From an uncultured Lachnospiraceae bacterium (GTDB lineage: Bacteria > Bacillota > Clostridia > Lachnospirales > Lachnospiraceae): 64,000 nt of DNA. Below the pieces are notes generated by a model, which had not been told where the DNA came from, did not search any database, and was given only the letters and a program-made list of their open reading frames with translations. Numbering within the stretch: the first letter of the stretch is position 1; every line of letters starts with the position of its first letter. A program made the position numbers and the translations under genes. Location of the stretch: assembly GCA_905233695.1 (NCBI GenBank), contig CAJODN010000016.1, positions 1-64,000 on the forward strand. The letters run 5' to 3'. This document shows, in pieces, positions 1 to 6,644 of this stretch.

Positions 1-164
1 TCATTCATATATTTTTCAACTGTATAATCGCCGCTTCCGCCATTATCAAATTGTTGTAAAAATTTTAACGTATTTACAACTCCTAGCTTTTCTTTTAAAG
101 CATTTATCCCATTTAATTGCAACTGACTATCAGTTAAAGTATCCATTCTAATCTTCGTTTCCAT
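1..164 (-). CDS. Partial small protein, probable partner (antitoxin-like) of the adjacent PIN gene
   Basis: The gene runs off the left edge, so only the N-terminal 54 or so residues are visible. It starts at an ATG at 164 with a good GGAGG six bases upstream, and overlaps the end of the PIN reading frame by 17 bases, which suggests coupled translation. The visible protein begins METKIRMDTL and contains the pattern LGVV...F...GDYT. From memory, small proteins with an LGxxxxxxF...DYT pattern often sit beside MKIYxDNCCxNR-type PIN genes, so an antitoxin-like role is inferred. No DNA-binding motif can be recognised in what is visible. Confidence 0.5.
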   Translation of the reverse strand, partial: METKIRMDTLTDSQLQLNGINALKEKLGVVNTLKFLQQFDNGGSGDYTVEKYMN

Positions 165-600
165 ACAATACCTCCATCAAGCACTCTGTTGGATCTACTA
201 CTTTTATTCTTGCAGGCATTCTATTTGCATTATTTTTAAGCTTCTTATCAACCGTAATGAAATAATCAACTTCCTCTATCTCAGCACACGCAAGATGTAT
301 ACTATCCTTCTCTCTAATATTAGTGGATTGCTGTATTTCAACAGCCCTTTCTAATACCTCTTCTGTAATTTTAATTCTATGTGAACAAAGAGAATACATT
401 AATTCTAACTTTGTAAACTATTTCTCCCCAAAACATTATGCTACCTTTTTGCATTCTCACACACTACATAATAATAACACACACTTCATTGTTATGTACT
501 ATATGAGGCTCATAACTGAATTAGAGTCAAGATATATTATAGCATAGGATCTATCATCTAGAATTCGATTAAAGCAGCAATTATCCATATATATTTTCAT
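148..600 (-). pseudogene. PIN-domain (VapC-like) gene broken by a duplicated 99-bp segment
   Basis: PIN proteins are small Mg-dependent RNases, often toxins. The N-terminal piece (600 to 499) begins MKIYMDNCCFNR, the hallmark start of this PIN subfamily with the first catalytic Asp. After about 30 codons it runs into the repeat at 411-509 and a stop. The C-terminal piece (399 to 148, open from about 417) carries the DSIHLACAE and DYFITVDKKL motifs with the later acidic residues. About 40-50 residues of the middle, expected in an intact family member, are missing, and the two halves are not joined in one frame. An active toxin is therefore unlikely. The RBS (GGGGAG) for the N-terminal piece lies in the second repeat copy at 600-698. 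Confidence 0.75.
411..509. repeat. 99-bp direct repeat, copy 1 (inside PIN gene)
   Basis: This is identical, base for base, to 600-698 and in the same orientation. It starts TTGTAAACTATTTCTCCCC and ends ACTATATGAGGC. The copies are 189 bp apart start to start. This copy interrupts the PIN gene and supplies the stop codons that end the N-terminal half. No terminal inverted repeats and no open frame suggest a transposon. Confidence 0.9.
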
Positions 601-698
601 TGTAAACTATTTCTCCCCAAAACATTATGCTACCTTTTTGCATTCTCACACACTACATAATAATAACACACACTTCATTGTTATGTACTATATGAGGC
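600..698. repeat. 99-bp direct repeat, copy 2 (PIN leader)
   Basis: This is the second identical copy of the 411-509 segment. On the minus strand it is the leader of the PIN gene: it holds GGGGAG shortly before the ATG at 600. It therefore looks like the original position, with copy 1 the duplicate. The rest of the gap to 889 holds the dyads listed separately, including an 8-bp stem at 724-747 (CCGGTCGT/ACGACCGG), and no gene. Confidence 0.85.
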
Positions 699-813
699 GG
701 CTACCTAAATCAATCACTTCCACCCGGTCGTCGTGCACAACGACCGGATGGTAATAGGGTTTCTAGTGATTAATCAATAATTATTAGTTATGTTATCCCT
801 TGATTGGGAACTG

Positions 814-880
814 TGATAGGGAATCCGTTCCCTTATCACGATGGGGAGTGGGACAAAAGAACCGTCCCTGTGTCCCACTC
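814..880 (-). terminator. Two consecutive dyads downstream of the pilin gene
   Basis: The first dyad is 814-840 (GTGATA...TATCAC arms around GGAA/TTCC). The second is 846-880 (GAGTGGGACA with TGTCCCACTC). The second has the GGGACGGTTCTTTTGTCCC pattern that I recall as a scattered repeat in many bacteria. They lie just after the pilA stop codon and could end the pilus operon, although no clean T-run follows. Confidence 0.5.
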
Positions 881-889
881 ATTGTCAAC

Positions 890-1351
890 TTACTTATTCT
901 TATAACCTTGTGCTCCAGATCCAGGATCACTATCGCTTGTTCCAGCAACACCTTCTTCTGCGAGGTTATATGTAGTATCATTATCGATAAATACCTTACA
1001 ATTATTATCAGACTTTGTATATACGAAATAGAAGTCTCCACCCTTAGATACAGCGTCTCCCTTTGCCGTAGGTGTATCTTTTACAGCTGACGGTGTTCCG
1101 GCTACAACCTTTGTTCTTGTTCCATCAGTATAACTTTGATACCAAGTAGCATTGTCAGCTACATCAGCCAATACTCCCTCTGCAATAGAGTTAGCATTCT
1201 GTACATCAGTAGATCTTCTTGAAGACTCGATGTACTTCGTGAATAATGGTGCTAACACGGCAACAAGTACAACCATGATAGCAATAACAACGATTAACTC
1301 AACAAGTGAGAAACCGGCGTTATTTTTTTGTTTTTTGTTTAATAGTTTCAT
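890..1351 (-). CDS. pilA: Type IV pilin (major pilin candidate)
   Basis: The 153-residue prepilin has a short basic leader, then G13 followed by FSLVE. This is the classical type III signal sequence: cleavage after Gly13 leaves a methylatable Phe, and Glu18 becomes Glu5 of the mature pilin. A hydrophobic helix (about 16-37) follows, then a small globular domain of roughly 110 residues ending in a Gly/Ser/Asp-rich tail. An AAAGGAG lies nine bases before the ATG. It is the last gene of a pilB-pilT-pilC-pilA operon and would be polymerised by those ATPases on the PilC platform. The 94-base gap before it (1352-1445) may carry its own promoter, as expected for a subunit needed in large amounts. 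The prepilin peptidase is not in this window. Confidence 0.85.
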   Translation of the reverse strand: MKLLNKKQKNNAGFSLVELIVVIAIMVVLVAVLAPLFTKYIESSRRSTDVQNANSIAEGVLADVADNATWYQSYTDGTRTKVVAGTPSAVKDTPTAKGDAVSKGGDFYFVYTKSDNNCKVFIDNDTTYNLAEEGVAGTSDSDPGSGAQGYKNK

Positions 1352-1445
1352 ACGCGTTTTCTCCTTTACATTTAATAAATAATATTATTTATATCAAAAT
1401 GCGTGCCCTATTCACACATATTGATCACACAATAAGACTCGCCTC

Positions 1446-2660
1446 TTACATGTTACCCATCTGGTCGTACATGGCTATCATAGGGCTCATTACGGCGGCA
1501 ATAAGGACGCCGACGAGAGCTGCCATAACAAGGATAATCATAGGCTCAACCGCAGCCATAACAGTCTCGGTTGTCATCTTAACTTCTTCGTCGTAGTAGT
1601 CGGCCAGCTTCTCAAGCATCTCCTCAACTTCACCGGTATTCTCGCCGATGTCAACCATATAGTCAACCATAGGCGGGAAGAGCTTCGACTTCTTAAGCGA
1701 TACTGAGAGCGGTATACCTTGGGATACCTCATCAGCCACCTTCTTAAGAGCTCTCTTATATACTTCGTTACTCATCGTATCTGCAACAATATCAAGAGCT
1801 TCCGTAAGAGGAAGTCCGGAATATATAAGTGTTGACAGCGTTCTTGCGAATAAGGAACAAGCTGTCTTAACATTTAGCTTACCGAAAAACGGAGCTTTAA
1901 TTGCCATCTTACCGAATAGAAGTTTACCGCTGTCGGTCTTCTTATACATTGCAATAGCTACAACAATCAATATAATAGCCGGAAGCAGAATATACCAGTA
2001 TGCCACGATGAAATCCGACATGGCAATAACCGCCTTAGTCAGTGCCGGCATCTCCATATCCATTGAGTCGAACATCTCCATGTAGCTCGGTACAACCTTA
2101 ACCAGCATGAATACGCCGACAATAATAGATACGATAGCAACTATGGCAGGATACATAGCGGCTTTTTTTACCATTCCCGCTGTCTGAGCGGCCTTCTCGA
2201 AGTGTTCTGCCATTCGTTCGAATGCAATCTCAAGCTTACCCGAAGCTTCACCGGCTCTAATCATATTAACCATAATATCCGGAAATATCTTGGGATGACG
2301 ACTCATTGAATCAGCAAGAGTTTCACCCTTTAAGATATCTTGCCTTGTCTCCGTTATGGCTTTCTTCATGTATTTATTCTCGGTCTGTCCCGATAGCATA
2401 TCAAGGGCTGCGACGATTGTAACGCCGGCTGAAAGCATTGATACGAACTGACGACAGAATACCGACAAGTCTCGAGGCTTAACAAGCTTACCGATAGTGA
2501 TGTTAATCTCTTTTGTAAGAGCATTGGCTTCCTTAACGCTAAGCACAACAAGGCCTTCCGCTGATACCATTTCCACTGCCATCTGCGGAGTGTCTGCCAC
2601 CACGTTACCTTTCTTCTCTTTTCCTGTACTGTCTTGTGCGACATAGGTAAATTCCGGCAT
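1446..2660 (-). CDS. pilC: Type IV pilus inner-membrane platform protein PilC
   Basis: This is a 404-residue GspF/PilC family membrane protein, close to the usual 400. It has two repeated GspF domains (about 70-195 and 270-395), the first with the typical FCRQFVSMLSAGV motif and the second with ACSLFARTLSTLIYSG. Hydrophobic segments are seen near 167-190, 217-240 and at the C-terminus (about 370-395). In pilus systems PilC connects the cytoplasmic ATPases to pilin insertion and removal at the membrane. It starts 12 bases after the pilT stop, with AGGAG upstream, so it is clearly co-transcribed with pilT and pilB. Confidence 0.93.
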   Translation of the reverse strand: MPEFTYVAQDSTGKEKKGNVVADTPQMAVEMVSAEGLVVLSVKEANALTKEINITIGKLVKPRDLSVFCRQFVSMLSAGVTIVAALDMLSGQTENKYMKKAITETRQDILKGETLADSMSRHPKIFPDIMVNMIRAGEASGKLEIAFERMAEHFEKAAQTAGMVKKAAMYPAIVAIVSIIVGVFMLVKVVPSYMEMFDSMDMEMPALTKAVIAMSDFIVAYWYILLPAIILIVVAIAMYKKTDSGKLLFGKMAIKAPFFGKLNVKTACSLFARTLSTLIYSGLPLTEALDIVADTMSNEVYKRALKKVADEVSQGIPLSVSLKKSKLFPPMVDYMVDIGENTGEVEEMLEKLADYYDEEVKMTTETVMAAVEPMIILVMAALVGVLIAAVMSPMIAMYDQMGNM

Positions 2661-2672
2661 ATTATTTATCTC

Positions 2673-3785
2673 CTAGAAAAAGTTAACCTTCTGCTGCATT
2701 GATGCGGGGTCGTGGGCGTAGCCGATTGCTGTCTCCGCCGATATTACCCTTCTCATATACAGGTCGTATATAGAATCGTCCATCGTTATCATACCTTCCT
2801 TCTTATTCGTCTGAATGGTAGAAGGTATCTGGAATGCCTTTCCTTCTCTAATAAGATTGGCAATAGCTGCATTCGCCAGCATAACTTCGAAAGCAGCCAC
2901 ACGTCCCTTAGTGCCTTCCATGGGAAGAAGCTGTTGCGCAATAACCCCTTGCAGAACAGATGCCAATTGCACCTTAATCTGCTGCTGTTGGTGCGGCGGG
3001 AATACATCTATAATACGGTCGATTGTTGAAGCTGCGGAATTGGTATGAAGTGTAGAGAATACCAGATGTCCCGTCTCAGCCGCCGTTATGGCCGTATCGA
3101 TTGTCTCTAAGTCTCTCATCTCTCCTACGAGTATTACATCGGGATCTTGTCTTAGCGCCGCACGAAGTGCGTTGGCATACGACTTACTGTCATAGCCTAT
3201 CTCACGCTGTAAGACAATACCTTTACCATGTCTATGTAAATATTCGATTGGATCCTCTAATGTAATTATGGTCTTGGCATAAGTTCTTGCTATTTTGCTG
3301 ATAAGTGCCGCTAATGTCGTCGACTTACCGGAACCTGTTGCTCCCGTTACGAGCACAAGACCTCTCTTCTTGTCGGCAAGCTTAATAACCGAAGGCGGAA
3401 GTCCAATCTTATCAACCTCAGGCACTTCGAATGAAAGTATACGAAGAGCCATGGCATAAGTACCACGCTGACGAAATACATTTAACCTGAGACGAGAAAA
3501 CCCCGGCACTGAATATGCGAAGTCAAGTTCGCCCATGGCATCCAGTTCCTTAAGCTGCGCATCATCAAGCATAACTTTAAGCAGTTCGTCAATCTCGAAG
3601 GGCTTAAAATCCATGCCCTGAAGCGGCACAAGCACGCCGTCAACACGAAGCATAACGGGGGATGCCGGTGCTAAGTGTATATCAGAGCTGTTAAGTCTCT
3701 TAGCCTCCGTAAGTATCTGTACGAACTTCTGGAGCTTAGGATCTAATTGTTCTCCCGGTTGTAGGGGAGGTGGTACTATTGGCAT
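2673..3785 (-). CDS. pilT: Twitching motility ATPase PilT
   Basis: PilT is a hexameric cytoplasmic ATPase that drives pilus retraction. Motifs in the 370-residue protein are Walker A GATGSGKST (148-156), Walker B region VILVGEMRD (217-225) and His box STLHT (244-248). The N-terminal PAS-like domain contains SDIHLAP. The frame stays open for 28 codons upstream, but that part is made of the palindromic repeat at 3807-3884. The ATG at 3785 has AGGAG at the right distance and begins MPIVPPP, so I use that start. The C-terminus (about 285-370) has the usual PilT retraction-domain layout. A second, more divergent PilT lies at 43938-45002. Confidence 0.92.
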   Translation of the reverse strand: MPIVPPPLQPGEQLDPKLQKFVQILTEAKRLNSSDIHLAPASPVMLRVDGVLVPLQGMDFKPFEIDELLKVMLDDAQLKELDAMGELDFAYSVPGFSRLRLNVFRQRGTYAMALRILSFEVPEVDKIGLPPSVIKLADKKRGLVLVTGATGSGKSTTLAALISKIARTYAKTIITLEDPIEYLHRHGKGIVLQREIGYDSKSYANALRAALRQDPDVILVGEMRDLETIDTAITAAETGHLVFSTLHTNSAASTIDRIIDVFPPHQQQQIKVQLASVLQGVIAQQLLPMEGTKGRVAAFEVMLANAAIANLIREGKAFQIPSTIQTNKKEGMITMDDSIYDLYMRRVISAETAIGYAHDPASMQQKVNFF

Positions 3786-3806
3786 TATATTTCTCCTATA
3801 TTTCAC

Positions 3807-3884
3807 AAGGAGTCTCGCCCATTTTGGTTCCAACTTCGTTGGAAGGGGCTCGACGTGCAGTATCCCCACTTCGTGGGCACACAG
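3807..3884. repeat. Palindromic intergenic element, family 1 (copy a)
   Basis: It fills the pilB-pilT gap. The skeleton is GAGTCTCGCCCATTTTGG, a TTCCAACTTCGTTGGAA hairpin, GGGGCTCGACGTGCAG and a second hairpin CCCAC-TTC-GTGGG. It ends at the pilB stop codon and stops just before the pilT RBS. Related copies are at 6056-6141, 6369-6450 and 43857-43937; their stems differ but stay paired. Confidence 0.8.
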
Positions 3885-5591
3885 CTAATTCTCGAATGTA
3901 ATACGCATAGCTTCCTGGAACGAAGTGATTCCGCGTTCCACAAGTCTTATGGCATTCTGCCTAAGCGTAACCATACCTTCGGCTACGGCAACTTTCTTTA
4001 TTTCATCGGCAGAACCTTCCTTATGAATCATCTCTTTAACCTTCGGCGTTACTGTTAGAATCTCGTATACACCGATTCGACCGTTATAACCTGTCTGACC
4101 GCATTTGTCACAGCCGCAGGGCCTATACATTTTAAATGGACGATCTTCCGGAAGTCCCATAAGGTGCTTCTCTTCTACATTGGCCTCTGTCTCCTCTTTA
4201 CATTCGTCGCAAAGTCTTCTTACAAGACGCTGGGCGATAACACCGAATACAGAGTCGGCAAGGAGATAGGAATCAACTCCCATATCAATAAGACGGCTCA
4301 TTGCGCCTGCAGATGAATTGGTATGGAGTGTAGACACAACAAGGTGACCGGTAACAGATGCCTGCACCGCAATCTCAGCGGTCTCACCGTCACGAATCTC
4401 ACCGATCATAATGATATCCGGATCCTGTCTTAAGATTGATCTTAAGGCTGACGCAAATGTAAGATGCGCCTTAGGATTAACCTGTACCTGATTAACTCCG
4501 GTGATATTGGCTTCCACCGGATCCTCAACTGTTACGATATTAACATCTTCTCTGTTAAGCTCATTTAACACGGTATAGAGAGTCGTCGACTTACCTGAAC
4601 CGGTAGGTCCCGTTACCAGGAAGATACCGTTGGGATTCTTAAGAAGATTATTGAACTTCTTCTCGTCCTCGGCAGTGAGTCCCAAGTCTCTCTTATCTCT
4701 GTTAAGAGCCTTCTTCTGGGCGAGACGCATAACGCATTTCTCACCGAATACAGTGGGAAGCATTGACACACGGATATCGTATTCTACGTGGTCAACTACC
4801 ATTGACATACGGCCGTCCTGAGGCTTCCTCTTCTCGGAAATGTCCATTCCGGACACAATCTTAATACGAGCCGTAATGGCATCAGCCATTTCCTTGTCGT
4901 AGTTAAATCTCTCGTGAAGCACACCGTCTATTCTGAAACGAACACGGACTGTCTTCTCCATCGCCTCTATATGAACATCGGAAGCACGTTGTCTTGCGGC
5001 TTGTTGAAGCATTGAACGTACCAATTGTACGACAGGCGAATTGTCCACCTGATCTGCAAGGACGCTGTCTTCCTTCTCCTTCTCTTCCATGTCACCGAAG
5101 TCACGAGCTCTCTCAGTCCTGAAACGCTCCATAACCTTACGAGTCTCGGCATCGGAATAATACATATCAAGTGCCGATTCAATCTCATGAGCCGTTGTAA
5201 CAACAGGATCAAGCATTAGGTTGGTTACAATCGTAAAGTTATCAATGGCGTTCATATCCATGGGATCTGCCATGGCAACCGTAACCATATTAAGATTATT
5301 CTCGGAATAATCGAGAGGCATCATAGTGTATTTACGAAGTGTCTCACCGGGAATAGTCTTAAGAAGCTCATCGTTAATATGACATTCATTAAGATGTACA
5401 CGGGGAATTCCCATTTGGTTAGATAAAGCATCCGCAACACTTTCCTGTGTCACGTAGCCTAATTTGATTAACTCTTCACCAAGGAAAATGTGTTCATCCT
5501 TAGCCGCTCTAAGAGCAAATTCCAGTTGTTCTTGAGTGATAAGCCCTTCGTCAAGGAGCATATCACCCATACGTTTACGTCCTCTTCTCAT
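3885..5591 (-). CDS. pilB: Type IV pilus assembly ATPase PilB/GspE
   Basis: This 568-residue ATPase powers pilus extension. The order of domains is an N-terminal GspE/MshE domain (GDMLLDEGLITQEQL, about 9-150), a linker, then the ATPase core. The core has SDVHIEAM, Walker A GPTGSGKST, IIMIGEIRDGETAEIA, and STLHTN. A tetracysteine zinc site (CDEC...CGCDKCG) sits in the C-terminal part, as in PilB and GspE. A GGGGGAG lies very close to the first ATG; Met8 is an alternative start. It is 29 bases downstream of the pilin-like gene and is separated from pilT by the family-1 repeat. Confidence 0.93.
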   Translation of the reverse strand: MRRGRKRMGDMLLDEGLITQEQLEFALRAAKDEHIFLGEELIKLGYVTQESVADALSNQMGIPRVHLNECHINDELLKTIPGETLRKYTMMPLDYSENNLNMVTVAMADPMDMNAIDNFTIVTNLMLDPVVTTAHEIESALDMYYSDAETRKVMERFRTERARDFGDMEEKEKEDSVLADQVDNSPVVQLVRSMLQQAARQRASDVHIEAMEKTVRVRFRIDGVLHERFNYDKEMADAITARIKIVSGMDISEKRKPQDGRMSMVVDHVEYDIRVSMLPTVFGEKCVMRLAQKKALNRDKRDLGLTAEDEKKFNNLLKNPNGIFLVTGPTGSGKSTTLYTVLNELNREDVNIVTVEDPVEANITGVNQVQVNPKAHLTFASALRSILRQDPDIIMIGEIRDGETAEIAVQASVTGHLVVSTLHTNSSAGAMSRLIDMGVDSYLLADSVFGVIAQRLVRRLCDECKEETEANVEEKHLMGLPEDRPFKMYRPCGCDKCGQTGYNGRIGVYEILTVTPKVKEMIHKEGSADEIKKVAVAEGMVTLRQNAIRLVERGITSFQEAMRITFEN

Positions 5592-5620
5592 ATCTCCCCC
5601 AAAAGATAGATGTAACTATT

Positions 5621-6031
5621 TTACTTGTTGATATAATTATTAGCCTGTGCTTCGTTATTAAGGTTAAATGTTCTGTCATCACCTACATATATAGCACATG
5701 AATTACCTTGCTTAACATAGTAATAGATGAAGGGCTCGCCCGTAGCCACAGCATTTCCCTTAGAAAGAGGTTGCTCCTTCATATTGGGAACTGTATCAGG
5801 ACGTGCTTCTATGGGAGTACCTATAACGACGTCTCCCTGATTCGTAAGCGCACTCCTAGTTACAGTATCGGCTATTTCCTTAGCTGTCTTAACGTCTTCG
5901 GTTCTCTTATTCTGCTCTATATGCCGAAGTCCCATCGGTGTAAAAATTGCAAAAAGCACTACAACAATAGATATAATAACTATTGTTATAATAAGGGCTT
6001 TTGATTTCTTTTCTGAGTTTTGTTCGTTCAT
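5621..6031 (-). CDS. Pilin-like membrane protein lacking the prepilin peptidase site
   Basis: The ATG at 6031 (MNEQNSEKK) has AGGAG upstream; the longer open frame reaches into the RNase P gene and repeat, so it is not used. The 136-residue protein has a single hydrophobic helix (about 12-32) and a C-terminal domain clearly related to the pilin at 890-1351. Shared patterns are an N-terminal IE..xR.TDV, TP...P..P..KG.AV..G..F.Y.Y, and C.V/I-(F/Y)-(I/V)-D.T-(Y/F)-NL. However, it has no Gly-Phe-x-x-x-Glu processing site before the helix. It could be a minor or priming subunit that stays in the membrane. First gene of the pilus operon. Confidence 0.75.
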   Translation of the reverse strand: MNEQNSEKKSKALIITIVIISIVVVLFAIFTPMGLRHIEQNKRTEDVKTAKEIADTVTRSALTNQGDVVIGTPIEARPDTVPNMKEQPLSKGNAVATGEPFIYYYVKQGNSCAIYVGDDRTFNLNNEAQANNYINK

Positions 6032-6055
6032 GATTATATTACTCCTATAATTCTT

Positions 6056-6141
6056 CACAAGGAGACTCACCCGATTGTAATTTCGGCTACGCCGAAACCG
6101 GGTACGTCGTGCAGTCATTTCGCTTCGCAAAATAACAGCAT
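6056..6141. repeat. Palindromic intergenic element, family 1 (copy b)
   Basis: This copy is directly downstream of the RNase P RNA gene and before the pilin-like gene. The skeleton is GAGACTCACCCGAT, a TTTCGGCTACGCCGAAA hairpin, then CCGGGTACGTCGTGCAGT and a second TTTCGC-TTC-GCAAA hairpin. It is the most divergent copy. The first stem is different from the other copies but fully paired, which supports selection for structure. Confidence 0.7.
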
Positions 6142-6574
6142 AGCATGTAATAAGCCGGGTTCTGTCGTGGGTGATCATCTATCTCTTGTGACTGTCGCCA
6201 ATCACCTTTAGCCTCCTACCTGAACCTCTGTGCCTTAAGCACACACGCGGGCAACGCTGGTTCTATCTGGAGTTGCTTCAGATGGGGTTTACAATGCCTC
6301 GGCTGTTACCAGTCGAGCGGTAGTCTCTTACACTGCCCTTTCACCTTTACCAATCACTGTGGCTCTCACAATGAGTCTCGCCCATTTTGGTTCCGACTTC
6401 GCCGGAAAGGGCTCGACGAGTAGCACATTCACTTCGTGAATATGCTACATTGGAAGTCTACTCTCTGCTGCACTTTCCTTAGGGTTGCCCCCACCGGACG
6501 TTATCCGGCATCCTGCCCTGTGAAGCCCGGACTTTCCTAACCACAATATGTGTGGCTCGATCACCTAACATACT
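6142..6574 (-). ncRNA. rnpB: RNase P RNA (rnpB), with a repeat inserted in the P12 region
   Basis: RNase P RNA is the catalytic RNA that removes tRNA 5' leaders. On the minus strand the conserved 5' block GGAAAGTCCGGGCTTCACAG, the GGGGGCAACCCTAAGGAAAG block, GGTGAAAGGGCAGTGTAAGAG, and the 3' block CAGAACCCGGCTTAT are all present in the right order. P1 arms (AGTATGT/ACATGCT) set the ends. The helix after AACAG-like GCAGCAGAGAGTAGACTTCC, corresponding to P12, is expanded by a family-1 palindromic element (6369-6450). The sigma-A promoter lies at 6586-6614. Confidence 0.95.
6369..6450. repeat. Palindromic element, family 1 (copy c), inside rnpB
   Basis: It reads ATGAGTCTCGCCCATTTTGG, hairpin TTCCGACTTCGCCGGAA, AGGGCTCGACGAG, then a second hairpin GTAGCACATTCAC-TTC-GTGAATATGCTAC. 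This is the same skeleton as the intergenic copies. It is bracketed by CAAT and ATTG, the base of the RNase P P12 helix, so the insertion extends that helix rather than breaking the core. Confidence 0.8.
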
Positions 6575-6585
6575 TCATCTTCACT

Positions 6586-6614
6586 ATTATACCTTAAAAT
6601 AGTGTTTCTCACAA
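6586..6614 (-). promoter_or_regulatory. Sigma-A promoter of rnpB
   Basis: On the minus strand TTGTGA (-35) is followed after 17 bases by TATAAT (-10). The predicted start lies a few bases before the P1 helix of RNase P RNA. Confidence 0.8.
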
Positions 6615-6644
6615 CATAATATTGTAACTATTCAGGGTCAAAAA

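Noticed and set aside
323..547. Plus-strand open frame of 74 codons over the PIN region
   Set aside because: It lies opposite the PIN fragments and across repeat copy 1; it has no RBS and no recognisable protein pattern.
3786..3869. Longer start for pilT (28 extra residues)
   Set aside because: The extra codons are the palindromic element; the internal ATG at 3785 has a proper RBS and family-like start.
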